Both the position numbers and the translations under genes were made by a program. Of a DNA stretch of 64,000 nucleotides, positions 35,668-43,990 are shown piece after piece; position 1 is the first letter of the stretch, and each line of letters begins with the position of its first letter. This stretch comes from Chloroflexota bacterium (lineage in GTDB: Bacteria; Chloroflexota; Dormibacteria; Dormibacterales; Dormibacteraceae), in the NCBI GenBank assembly GCA_005887685.1, contig VBHJ01000004.1:1-64000 (forward strand), given 5' to 3'. The notes beneath the pieces are model-generated. The model was not told where the DNA came from and searched no databases. It saw only the letters and a list, made by a program, of their open reading frames with translations.

Positions 35668-36799
35668 TGACTCCCGCCTTATCACCTTCGATGAACTCCT
35701 CGACCAACCTCCTGGCCTCGTTGTCGCTGTACTGGACCGGGGGCGACTTCATGAAGTACGAGCTCGGCCCCTCCAGCGCCCCGCCGATGCCGCGGTCCAG
35801 GGCGAGCTTCGCGCAGCGCACAGCGTCGATCACGATCCCCGCCGAGTTTGGCGAGTCGACGACCTCGAGCTTGAGCTCCACGTTGAGCGGAACGTCGCCG
35901 AAGGATCGGCCCTCGAGCCGGATGTAAGCCCATTTGCGGTCGCTCAGCCAGGGCACGTAGTCCGACGGACCGATGTGGACGTTGTCGGCCCCGATGTCGT
36001 AATCGAGCTGTGAGGTGACCGAGCGCGTCTTGGAGATCTTCTTGGACATCAAGCGGTCCCGCTCCAGCATGTTCAAGAAGTCGGTGTTGCCGCCGAAGTT
36101 GAGCTGGTACGTGCGCTCGAGCTTCACGCCGCGGTCCCTGAAGAGCCTCGTCAAAACGCGGTGCACGATCGTGGCCCCGACCTGCGACTTGATGTCGTCG
36201 CCGATGATCGGCAGGTTCTTGTCGAGAAAACGCTTCTGCCAGTAGGGCTCGCGGGCGATGAAGACGGGAATGCAGTTGACGAACCCGACTCCCGCTGCCA
36301 GCGCCTGCTCGACGTACCACTTGGTCGCCTCTTCCGAGCCGACAGGCAAGTAGCTCACGACCACGTCCGCTTTGGTTTTCTTCAATATCCCGACGACGTC
36401 GGAGGTCTCGCCCGGAGCCTTGTGCACCACGTCGGCGAGGTACTTGCCGATTCCGTCGTGGGTCATCCCTCGCTGGACCTTGACGCCGATGCGTGGCACA
36501 TCGGAGAACTTGACCGTGTTGTTGGGCTTGGCGAAGACCGCTTCGGAGAGGTCCAGGCCGACCTTGTTCTTGTCGATGTCGAACGCCGCGACGAATTCGA
36601 TGTCACGGATGTGATAGCCGCCCAGATCGACATGCATGAGACCCGGGACCGAGTCCTTGGACGACGCGTTGCGGTAGTAGTGGACTCCCTGGACCAGCGA
36701 GGAGGCGCAGTTCCCTACCCCCACGATCGCCACCCGGACCTTCTTGTCGTGACCGTTGCGTTGGCCGTTGCGCCGGCCGTTGCGTTGACTGGCGCTCAT
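35603..36799 (-). CDS. ino1: myo-Inositol-1-phosphate synthase
   Basis: A 398-aa NAD-dependent isomerase that turns glucose-6-phosphate into inositol-1-phosphate. It has the dinucleotide motif [16 protein letters not shown] (about 23-38), [43 protein letters not shown] and [12 protein letters not shown]. The N-terminus carries a low-complexity [10 protein letters not shown] stretch encoded by 12-bp repeats (36751-36788). ATG 36799 overlaps the ArsR stop as ATGA. It supplies substrate for the PIP synthase at the operon end and possibly for mycothiol-like thiols. Confidence 0.93.
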   Translation of the reverse strand: MSASQRNGRRNGQRNGHDKKVRVAIVGVGNCASSLVQGVHYYRNASSKDSVPGLMHVDLGGYHIRDIEFVAAFDIDKNKVGLDLSEAVFAKPNNTVKFSDVPRIGVKVQRGMTHDGIGKYLADVVHKAPGETSDVVGILKKTKADVVVSYLPVGSEEATKWYVEQALAAGVGFVNCIPVFIAREPYWQKRFLDKNLPIIGDDIKSQVGATIVHRVLTRLFRDRGVKLERTYQLNFGGNTDFLNMLERDRLMSKKISKTRSVTSQLDYDIGADNVHIGPSDYVPWLSDRKWAYIRLEGRSFGDVPLNVELKLEVVDSPNSAGIVIDAVRCAKLALDRGIGGALEGPSSYFMKSPPVQYSDNEARRLVEEFIEGDKAGVNGRDERDRRVARAKPAATARR

Positions 36800-37119
36800 G
36801 CGCCCACCTCCTCACGAACTTTCACTCTGGACGACATGCCGAGCATCTGGTCGAGGCGCTCGCGGTAGCGCCTGATGTTCTCCGCGTCGATCGAGCAGTA
36901 GACCTGCCGGCCTTCGCGGCGGGTCCTGATCACCCCGCCGACCCGCAGCATCCGCAGGTGCCAGGAGATACGCGGCTGGCTCATGTGGAGGTACTCGGCG
37001 AGGTCGTTGACGCTCACCTCGCCGGCCTGCGCGAGACGCTCCAGGATGCGCAGGCGCGTCGGGTTGGCGAAGGCCAGGAAATGGTCCGGCAGCTCGTTCC
37101 GCGGGTTCTGGAGAAACAT
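36796..37119 (-). CDS. ArsR-family winged-helix regulator
   Basis: A 107-aa DNA-binding protein with [51 protein letters not shown], a full ArsR helix-turn-helix, and a [11 protein letters not shown] wing. The characteristic metal-binding cysteines of ArsR/SmtB (ELCVCDL) are absent, so it may sense something other than metal. It is first in the inositol-lipid operon and starts inside a palindrome (37116-37135) that also contains its ribosome binding site, so autoregulation is likely. Confidence 0.88.
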   Translation of the reverse strand: MFLQNPRNELPDHFLAFANPTRLRILERLAQAGEVSVNDLAEYLHMSQPRISWHLRMLRVGGVIRTRREGRQVYCSIDAENIRRYRERLDQMLGMSSRVKVREEVGA

Positions 37120-37135
37120 AAAGGTTCCTTTATGT
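37116..37135 (-). promoter_or_regulatory. Perfect palindrome over the ArsR ribosome binding site and start codon
   Basis: Arms ACATAAAGG and CCTTTATGT (9 bp each, 2-bp centre) span the AAGG ribosome binding site and the ATG. Repressor binding at the DNA, or a hairpin in the RNA, could both block expression. Confidence 0.8.
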
Positions 37136-37141
37136 CCGAGT

Positions 37142-37165
37142 ATACATAAAGGCTGGTTTATGTAT
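37142..37165. promoter_or_regulatory. Second palindromic operator with the same half-site
   Basis: Arms ATACATAAA and TTTATGTAT (9 bp, 6-bp spacer) share ACATAAA with the first palindrome. A minus-strand TATACT box (37139-37144) lies between and partly within the two operators, a layout expected for an autorepressed promoter. The CPBP gene stop codon lies inside this operator. Confidence 0.78.
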
Positions 37166-38006
37166 CGGAGGCTCTGACGAGGCGGCGCTGACCCGTTGTC
37201 AGCACCACCGCGCACGCAGCAATCACAAGAAGTGCAACCACAATCGGATCTGCGTGGTCGCCCGTGACGCCCGGGACGAGCCGGACCCCGAGGTCGTATC
37301 CGGCGTGCGCGATCATCACGATCAGGAGGCTGCCGGATGTGCCGTTGTACAGCCAGGCAAACAGGACGGCCAGCGCGGTCAGCCGGATGAGGGTCAGAAC
37401 CCCATCGCCCCACGTGGTATCACCGAGGCCGCCGGGAGCAACCGTGGGCCATAGATGCCACAGACCCCAGACCACGCCCACCACCAGCGCCGCCGCCAGA
37501 GCACCGTGATGAGTTTGCAGGCGATGCTGGCCAAAACCCCGCCATCCGACCTCTTCGCCGAAGGCGCCCGCCAGCAGCGCCCCGACGAGGAAGGCCACGG
37601 CTCCGATCCCGGGAAACGTCAGCCAGTGACCAGGCAGAGGCGCATGGACAACTGCACGTACAGCATCCGCGACCAGAAAGATGACCGTTGACCCGGCCGC
37701 AGCCAGAACGTACCAATGGACGCCGGCGCGCCACCGAAGCACCGGTCGGAGCAGGCGCCGAATGCCTCGTGGTTCTCGTGATGCGGCCACTACCAGCAGC
37801 GCGGCAAGGGTCGGAGCGTATGCCGTCAGCTCGATGCCGATGCCGGCGGCGAGTGGGATCGAGCTGGAGAACGTGAGCTTGCTCAGGTCGACCCGATATA
37901 CGTAGAGCGGGAGCATGCCAAGCGCGGTGATGCCGAACACCGCCACGATCCACGCCAGAACGATTCGGTCACCGGCGTCCCACATGCGACGAGCGGTTCG
38001 CTCCAA
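37158..38006 (-). CDS. CPBP-family intramembrane metalloprotease
   Basis: A 282-aa polytopic membrane protein with about seven hydrophobic segments. The family motifs are FGEEVGWRGF (EExxxR), GVVWGLWHLWP (second motif histidine) and IAHAGYDLG (third). CPBP proteases have roles in protein processing and in bacteriocin immunity; the substrate is unknown here. It starts 13 bp after folE on the same strand and ends inside the operator of the ArsR gene. Confidence 0.88.
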   Translation of the reverse strand: MERTARRMWDAGDRIVLAWIVAVFGITALGMLPLYVYRVDLSKLTFSSSIPLAAGIGIELTAYAPTLAALLVVAASREPRGIRRLLRPVLRWRAGVHWYVLAAAGSTVIFLVADAVRAVVHAPLPGHWLTFPGIGAVAFLVGALLAGAFGEEVGWRGFGQHRLQTHHGALAAALVVGVVWGLWHLWPTVAPGGLGDTTWGDGVLTLIRLTALAVLFAWLYNGTSGSLLIVMIAHAGYDLGVRLVPGVTGDHADPIVVALLVIAACAVVLTTGQRRLVRASDT

Positions 38007-38019
38007 CGTGGTCCTGGGG

Positions 38020-38598
38020 CTAGGTCCTCCTGACCAGGTCCAGGAATTCGGCTCTGGTGCGCGGGTCGCGCCGGAAGGTCCCGAGCATGCAGGAGGTCAT
38101 CATGTGGCCTCCGTGCGTCTCGACCCCGCGCATCTCCATGCACAGGTGGCGGGCCTCCACGACCACGCCGACACCCCGAGGCGCCAGCGCTTCGTTCAGC
38201 GCTTCCGCGACCTGCTTGGTCAGCTGCTCCTGGATCTGGAGCCGGTGCGAGAAGACCTCCACGAGACGTGGGATCTTGCTGAGGCCCACGACCCGGCCCT
38301 TGGGCAGATACCCGACATGGACCTGCCCGAAGAAGGGCAGCATGTGGTGCTCGCACAGGCTGTAGAAGTTGATGTCCTTCACCACGACCATCTCGTCGTA
38401 GTCCTGGTCGAAGATGGCGTCCGCGATCACTTCCTCGGGGCGGACGCCGTAGCCGTTGGTCAGCTCGCGCAGCGCGCGCGCCACCCGGTCCGGCGTGGCC
38501 TTGAGCCCCTGGCGCCCTGGGTCTTCCCCCAGCTCGACAAGCAGCGATTCCACCAATTCTGGGATCGGATCGCCGGGCGCCGGTTTCGGAGTAGCCAC
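38020..38598 (-). CDS. folE: GTP cyclohydrolase I
   Basis: A 192-aa type IA enzyme that makes 7,8-dihydroneopterin triphosphate, the first step of folate (or pterin) synthesis. It shows DINFYSLCEHHMLPFFG with the zinc cysteine and histidines, GLSKIPRLVEVFSHRLQIQEQLT and ARHLCMEMRGV with the second zinc cysteine. GTG 38598 has GAGG 5 nt upstream. The neighbouring plus-strand PHP gene begins only 20 bp away. Confidence 0.95.
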   Translation of the reverse strand: MATPKPAPGDPIPELVESLLVELGEDPGRQGLKATPDRVARALRELTNGYGVRPEEVIADAIFDQDYDEMVVVKDINFYSLCEHHMLPFFGQVHVGYLPKGRVVGLSKIPRLVEVFSHRLQIQEQLTKQVAEALNEALAPRGVGVVVEARHLCMEMRGVETHGGHMMTSCMLGTFRRDPRTRAEFLDLVRRT

Positions 38599-38617
38599 AG
38601 TTCCTCACACAATTTAC

Positions 38618-39631
38618 GTGTTGGATGCGATTGCAGCGGCCCAGGCACTGTCCGAGATCGGTTACCTGCTTCGCCAGGATCCGAAGGAAGTCTTCCGCGC
38701 CAAGGCATTTTCGGCGGCCGCGTGGTCGCTTGCCTTGCAGCGGCCCGACCTCGAAGCGCTGCACAGGGACGGCAAGCTGACGTCGATCGAGGGTGTGGGC
38801 GCCGGCATCGCCAAGGTGCTGGCCGAGCTCGTGGAGGCAAGCCAGAGCCGCTACCTGGCACGACTGCGCGAGGAGATGAAGCAGCCCACGAGGGACGACG
38901 AGTCCGGGCTCGATTTCAAGAGTTACCAGGGTGACATCCACTCGCATACCGAGTGGAGCGACGGCCGGGCGACGATGCTCGAGATGGCGAAGGGCGCGAA
39001 GGCCCTCGGCTACCACTATCTCGGAATCACCGACCACTCGCCACGAATCAAGGTGGTCAACGGCCTGGACGCGGAGCGCCTGGTGGCGCAATCGCGGGAG
39101 ATGGCGCAGGTCCAGTCGCAGGTCGAAGGCCTGACCTTGCTGCAGGGCATCGAGGTCGACATCCTCGAAGACGGCGCACTCGACCTCCCGGACGCCGTGC
39201 TCGAGATCCTCGACGTGGTGATTGCCTCACCGCACGTCAAGCTCCGTCAGGATCCCGCTGCGATGACAGAGCGGATGCTTCGCGCCGCGGCGCATCCGCA
39301 TGTCGACGTGATCGGCCATCCGACAGGGCGGAGGCCGGGGTCGAGGGAAGGCGCGACGTACGACTTCGAGGCGGTATTCAAGGAAGCGGCCAAGAATGGC
39401 GTGGCGCTGGAAATCGATTGCGACCCAGCCCGGATGGACCTGTCACCGGAGATGGCTCGGCTCGCCTATGAGTCCGGCTGCAATTTTGTCGTCGACGCCG
39501 ACGCGCATGCACCGGCAGAATTCGCCTACGTGCCGATGGCATTGTGGATGGCACGTCGCGCCGGCATCCCGCAGGACCGCATCCTCAACTTCCGGCCGCT
39601 CGATGAACTTACGATGGCCTTCGAGCGATGA
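38618..39631 (+). CDS. PHP-domain protein with helix-hairpin-helix N-terminus (PolX tail-like)
   Basis: About 337 aa. The N-terminal 80 residues form a helix-hairpin-helix module (VFRAKAFSAAAWSLALQRPD, then SIEGVGAGIAKVLAEL) as in family X polymerases. Residues from about 105 onward are a PHP metal-dependent phosphoesterase domain (GDIHSHTEWSDG, ITDHSP, GIEVDI, SPHVKLRQD, GHPTGR, VDADAH). The polymerase palm and thumb are missing, so it is a nuclease/phosphatase of probable DNA-repair role rather than a polymerase. GTG 38618 and TTG 38621 are both possible starts. Confidence 0.82.
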   Translation: MLDAIAAAQALSEIGYLLRQDPKEVFRAKAFSAAAWSLALQRPDLEALHRDGKLTSIEGVGAGIAKVLAELVEASQSRYLARLREEMKQPTRDDESGLDFKSYQGDIHSHTEWSDGRATMLEMAKGAKALGYHYLGITDHSPRIKVVNGLDAERLVAQSREMAQVQSQVEGLTLLQGIEVDILEDGALDLPDAVLEILDVVIASPHVKLRQDPAAMTERMLRAAAHPHVDVIGHPTGRRPGSREGATYDFEAVFKEAAKNGVALEIDCDPARMDLSPEMARLAYESGCNFVVDADAHAPAEFAYVPMALWMARRAGIPQDRILNFRPLDELTMAFER

Positions 39632-40536
39632 CGCAGATCGGGATCATGATCGAAGGCCAGGAAGGGCTCAGTTGGGAGCGCTGGAGACGCATCTGCCAGG
39701 ACACCGACAGCCTCGGCTTCGCATCGCTGCGCCGAAGCGATCACCTCGTCTCCCTGATGTCGTCCCCGGACCGGGATTGCATCGAATGCTGGACTTCGCT
39801 TGCGCTGGCGGCAGAATGGACAAAGAGGATCGAGTTCGGTCCGATGGTGAGCCCGATGACGTTTCGGCTGCCGGGTGTGCTCGCGAAGATCGCGGCGACC
39901 GTCGATGCTCTTTCCGGCGGTCGGCTCATCCTCGGAGTGGGAGCCGGCTGGAACGAGAACGAGCACCGTCTGTTCGACATCCCCTTCTACACGGAAAAGG
40001 AGCGTTTCGAGCGGCTCGACGCCGGCATCAAGAAGATGCGCGAGATCTGGGATGCGACGTATCCCAAGCCGGTGCGCAATCCGATACCCCTGCTGATCGG
40101 CGGCAAGGGCGCCAAGCGCACCCTTCCGCTGGTGGCGCGAGAGGCGACCGAGTGGAATCTCTCGAGGCTCGACGCCGCGATGTTCAGGCAAAGGCGCGAG
40201 ATCCTCGAGCAGTGCTGCCGCCAGATCGGCCGCGATGCCACCACCATCCGGCGATCGGTGATGACGACGTACATCATCGGTCGTGATCGGGACGAGCTGC
40301 GCGAGCGCGCGCTGAAGCTGCGCGATGTGATCCCTTCCTTGAAGGGCCTGGACGCCGAGCAGGTCCTGGAGAAGATGAAGCAGCAGGCTTTCGTCGGGAC
40401 TCCCGAAGAGATCTCGGCACATGTCCGAGAGCACGCCAAGCTCGGGGTCGACCTGTTCATGCTGCAGCACTTCGTCCTCGACGACTCGGATGCCCTTCAG
40501 CTGCTGGCGCAAGAAGTGCTTCCCGCCGTGGCCTAA
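39628..40536 (+). CDS. LLM-class F420-dependent oxidoreductase
   Basis: A 302-aa luciferase-like protein, TIM-barrel flavin/F420 enzyme of unknown substrate. It has IGIMIEGQEGLSWERW at the N-terminus, GPMVSPMTFR, SGGRLILGVGAGWNENEH and PLLIGGKGAKRTLPLVAR. The F420 operon in the window makes F420 use likely, but FMN use cannot be excluded. The ATG overlaps the PHP stop as ATGA. The TAA stop codon lies inside a -10-like TAAGGT for the next gene. Confidence 0.86.
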   Translation: MTQIGIMIEGQEGLSWERWRRICQDTDSLGFASLRRSDHLVSLMSSPDRDCIECWTSLALAAEWTKRIEFGPMVSPMTFRLPGVLAKIAATVDALSGGRLILGVGAGWNENEHRLFDIPFYTEKERFERLDAGIKKMREIWDATYPKPVRNPIPLLIGGKGAKRTLPLVAREATEWNLSRLDAAMFRQRREILEQCCRQIGRDATTIRRSVMTTYIIGRDRDELRERALKLRDVIPSLKGLDAEQVLEKMKQQAFVGTPEEISAHVREHAKLGVDLFMLQHFVLDDSDALQLLAQEVLPAVA

Positions 40537-40545
40537 GGTAGCGGC

Positions 40546-41691
40546 GTGGACTTCGAGCTCAGCCCCACCGAGACGGCTTTTCGCGACGAGGTGCGAGCCT
40601 GGCTCAAGGCCAACGCGCCGCGCGACACCGACGGAACGGGGGACATGAAGGAATTCATCGCCAGCCGCAGGGCATGGCAGAAGAAGCTCTACGACGCCGG
40701 CTACGTCGGCCTCACCTGGCCGGAGGAGTACGGCGGCCAGGGCCGCAGCTTCATGGACCAGCTGATTCTCAACGACGAGATGATCCTGGCCCAGGCCCCC
40801 GACCCTATCAACGTCATCGGCCTCGGCATGGGCGGACCAGTGGTCATCGCGCACGGCACCGAGGAGCAGAAGAAGCGATACCTGGCGCCCCTCCTCTCCG
40901 CCGAGGAGATCTGGTGCCAGGGCTTCAGCGAGCCAAACGCCGGAAGCGACCTGTCGGGACTCCAGACCCGCGCCGAGGACAGAGGCGACCACTACGTCGT
41001 CAATGGGCAGAAGGTCTGGACCACGCTCGCGCACGTCGCCCGGTGGTGCATGCTCCTCGCCCGCGAGCGCAAAGAAGCCAACCCACGCGATGGGCTCACC
41101 TACCTGCTCGTCGACATGCAGAGCCCTGGCATCGAGGTGCGCCCGCTGGTCCAGATCACGGGTGATGCGGAGTTCAACGAGATCTTCTTCAAGGATGTGA
41201 AAGTTCCGAAGTCGCAGATCCTCGGTGAAGCGGCGAAGGGTTGGACCGTCGCCATGACAACGCTGCTTCACGAGCGCGGCACCCTTGGCCTTGCCCTCGC
41301 CACGCGAGCGCAGATCACGGCGGCCGAGCTGGCCGAACGGGCACGCAAGCTGGGCAGAGGCTCGGATCCGCTGGTCCGGCAGAAGATCGCACAGCACACA
41401 ATCGAGGCCCGCGCCCTGCAGCTGAACGGCTATCGCGCTGTGACGGCGGTCAAACGAAACGGGATCCCGGGACCGGAAGGCTCGATCCTCAAGCTGATGT
41501 GGTCTGAGCTCAACCAGCGCATGACCGAGACCGCGGTCGACATGGGAGGGCCCGCGTCCCAGGTTGGCGACGGCGACGGCTGGAAGTACCAGTTCCTGCG
41601 CTCGCGCGCCAACACCATCGAGGCAGGCACGTCAGAGGTGCTGCGCAACATCCTCGCGGAACGCGTGCTGGGTTTGCCGCGGAGTCGTTAA
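40546..41691 (+). CDS. Acyl-CoA dehydrogenase
   Basis: A 381-aa FAD enzyme that introduces the alpha-beta double bond in an acyl-CoA. Visible are LTWPEEYGGQGRSF, GFSEPNAGSDLSGLQTRA and VNGQKVWTT in the substrate/FAD region, and EAGTSEVLRNILAERVLGLPR at the end. It resembles FadE-type dehydrogenases often paired with a second subunit; the different family member at 43991 could be that partner. GTG 40546 lies 6 nt after TAAGGT (40534-40539), which includes the stop codon of the previous gene. Confidence 0.92.
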   Translation: MDFELSPTETAFRDEVRAWLKANAPRDTDGTGDMKEFIASRRAWQKKLYDAGYVGLTWPEEYGGQGRSFMDQLILNDEMILAQAPDPINVIGLGMGGPVVIAHGTEEQKKRYLAPLLSAEEIWCQGFSEPNAGSDLSGLQTRAEDRGDHYVVNGQKVWTTLAHVARWCMLLARERKEANPRDGLTYLLVDMQSPGIEVRPLVQITGDAEFNEIFFKDVKVPKSQILGEAAKGWTVAMTTLLHERGTLGLALATRAQITAAELAERARKLGRGSDPLVRQKIAQHTIEARALQLNGYRAVTAVKRNGIPGPEGSILKLMWSELNQRMTETAVDMGGPASQVGDGDGWKYQFLRSRANTIEAGTSEVLRNILAERVLGLPRSR

Positions 41692-41702
41692 CCTAGGTTT
41701 AG

Positions 41703-43254
41703 ATGACCGCTGTCGCCACGAAGGCGACCACCACGACCGCACAGAAAGGCATCGACCGCGGCGTGATGGCCGTCTTCGCCGGCTTGATGCTCGGTTCGCT
41801 GATCGCGTCACTCAACATGACGCTGGTCGCGCCCGCGCTGCCGACGATCGTCGCCGAGCTCGGCGGGCTGGCCGACTACAGCTGGATACCGATCTCCGCG
41901 ATGCTGGCGTCGACCATCGTCGTGCCGGTGGCGGGCAAGCTCTCGGACATCTACGGCCGCAAGCCGCTGTATATGACCGGGATCGTGGTCTTCGCGGTCG
42001 GATCGGCGCTGTCGGGCATTGCACCGAACTTCTGGTTCCTGGTGTTCGCGCGATTCGTGCAGGGCGCTGGGATGGGCTTCATCATGCCGCTGTCGCAAGC
42101 GATCATCGGCGACATCATCTCGCCGCGCGAGCGAGGCAAATATCAAGGCATGATGGGCGCTTCATTCGGCCTGGCCTCGATCGTGGGACCGGCTGCGGGC
42201 GGTTTCATCACCGAGCATTTCACCTGGCGTTGGCTGTTCTTCGTCAACCTGCCGATTGCGATCCTCACGCTCATCGTCATCTGGTTCTACATGCACGTTC
42301 CAAACGAGAGGCGCAAGCACGCGATCGACGTCTGGGGCAGCGTCACCCTCTCGGGCGGTATCACGTGCTTACTGCTCGGCACCGTGTGGGGCGGCGTCCG
42401 GTATCCGTGGGCCTCTTGGCAGATCGTCGGACTTTACGCGGCCGGTGCGATTCTGCTGGCCGGGTTCGTCTGGGTCGAGATGCACGCGCCCGAACCCGTG
42501 CTTCCGCTCCGCCTGTGGAAGAGCAGCATCTTCACGTTCTCCAACATCGCGAGCATCGGCGTTGCGATGGCGATGTTCGGCGCCATCTTCTTTCTTCCCG
42601 TTTTCGTCCAGGGAGTGATCGGCAACAGCGTTACGAACTCGGGCGCGATCCTGGTGCCGATGCTCCTCGCGATGATCGTCACCAGCGTTGCGGGTGGTCA
42701 GTTCATCTCGCGCACCGGCAGGTACAAGGTGCCGCTGCTGATCGGCCTCGCGCTCATGGGTGATCGTGGCCATGATCGTCATCGGTCTCGGTCTGGGCCT
42801 GACGATGCAGACCTACACGCTCGTGGTCCAGAACTCGGTCGATCGTGCCGACATGGCTGTCGCGACCTCGGCAACGCAGCTGTCGCGCTCGATGGGCGCG
42901 GCGATAGGTCTCGCGATCCTCGGCACGATCCTGAGCCAGGGGATGGTCACCGCGATCGCCCGGTACCTGCCGGAATCAGCGATTCAGAAGCTTCAGGCCG
43001 CGGGCGGGGGAGCCACAGCCACCGCCGTGTTCGATCCCGCGCAGCTCGCTCAGCTTCCGCCGGCGATCGCAGCGGGCATCCGGCATGGGCTCGCCGACGC
43101 CCTGCATCCGGTGTTCATGGCGAACTTGCCGATCATCGCGGTCGCGTTCATTGCGACCCTCTTCATCCGCGAGCTGCCGCTGCGCCAGACCGCACATGTG
43201 GCTGCCGGCCGCCAGGTAATCGGCGGATCGGGCAAGGCTGAAGAAACATCCTGA
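41703..43254 (+). pseudogene. DHA2/EmrB-family MFS efflux transporter, broken by an internal deletion and frameshift
   Basis: The first part (41703 to about 42758) encodes about 350 residues of a 14-helix drug:H+ antiporter, with SWIPISAMLA, GKLSDIYGRKPLY and GPAAGGFITEHFTWRWLFFVNLP. After LLIGLALMG the frame is lost; the final helices, IGLGLGLTMQTYTLVVQNSV to the end, are read in another frame from 42760 to 43254. Family proteins carry about 20 more residues at this point, so a deletion of roughly 60 bp that is not a multiple of three is likely. ATG 41703 lies 8 nt after TAACCT. Confidence 0.85.
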
Positions 43255-43304
43255 TTCGGTAACCGGCTTGTCTTGCGGCGTCCCGAAGGACAGAATTCCG
43301 GGAC

Positions 43305-43976
43305 GTGAATCCATCCCTGGGGCAAGAGCAGCGGAGAATCTGGTCGATCTGGGCGGCGGCCGGGCTGGTCGTGCTTGGCGGCTTGATGCCTCTCATATTC
43401 GGTGGCACCTCGAGTCGCGTCGCCGGCGTGATCATCCCGTTCGGGGTCGCCGCCGTCGCGATCGCCGCCTGCGGGGTGTTCAGCACGCAGAGCAGGACGG
43501 TCTTGTCCGCGGTCTACTTCGTCGCAGGCCTGGCGATCGTGTTCGGCCTGCTCTCGATGTTCACCCTGCCCATCCGCCTGGCAGTCCTGGGAACGTGCCC
43601 CGTCGCACCGGCCCCGTGCCCCACCGGCCTGCCGCGCCCCCTCACCGACGGGGAGAACACGGGGATGGGTGCCGCAGCCGCGCTGGGGATCGCCGCGCTG
43701 TTCCTGGGTTTTTACGGCCTCGCCACCATCTTTCGCGGGGCCGTGATTCCGCAGTTGGCGCCGAGGGCGCGCAAGATCCCGCCGATGGCCCCCGCGGTGG
43801 CGGCTGAGCCGGCGCCCGTCGCCGTGGCAGCTGAGCCGGCGCCCGTCGCCGTGGCGGCTGAGCCTGCGCCCGTCGCCGCGCCGGAGGCGCTCCAACCGGA
43901 GCCGGAGCTTCCTGCGCACGAAGAGGTGGAGCTCCCCGAGCTTCCGCCACACGAGTCCACTTCCTCCACGACCTAG
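43305..43976 (+). CDS. Four-helix membrane protein with AEPAPVAV repeats
   Basis: A 223-aa protein. Four hydrophobic segments (about 15-35, 42-60, 65-85 and 120-145) are followed by a cytoplasmic or surface tail with a tandem nine-residue repeat (AEPAPVAVA) and an acidic end. No family recognised. The GTG at 43305 lacks a clear ribosome binding site. It sits between the broken DHA2 transporter and an acyl-CoA dehydrogenase, with no evident functional link. Confidence 0.65.
   Translation: MNPSLGQEQRRIWSIWAAAGLVVLGGLMPLIFGGTSSRVAGVIIPFGVAAVAIAACGVFSTQSRTVLSAVYFVAGLAIVFGLLSMFTLPIRLAVLGTCPVAPAPCPTGLPRPLTDGENTGMGAAAALGIAALFLGFYGLATIFRGAVIPQLAPRARKIPPMAPAVAAEPAPVAVAAEPAPVAVAAEPAPVAAPEALQPEPELPAHEEVELPELPPHESTSSTT
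43800..43880 (+). repeat. Three tandem 27-bp repeats within a coding region
   Basis: Three copies of a 27-bp unit (43800-43826, 43827-43853, 43854-43880) encode the AEPAPVAVA repeats. Copies differ at only a few bases, so the array could vary in length between strains. Confidence 0.85.
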
Positions 43977-43990
43977 ACTCTCGTTTCGTC

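Noticed and set aside
38618-39631. Family X DNA polymerase
   Set aside because: The helix-hairpin-helix and PHP domains are there but the nucleotidyltransferase palm is not, so it cannot be called a polymerase.
39526-41397. 623-aa minus-strand open frame
   Set aside because: Antisense to the LLM oxidoreductase and acyl-CoA dehydrogenase; composition is typical of GC-rich shadow frames.
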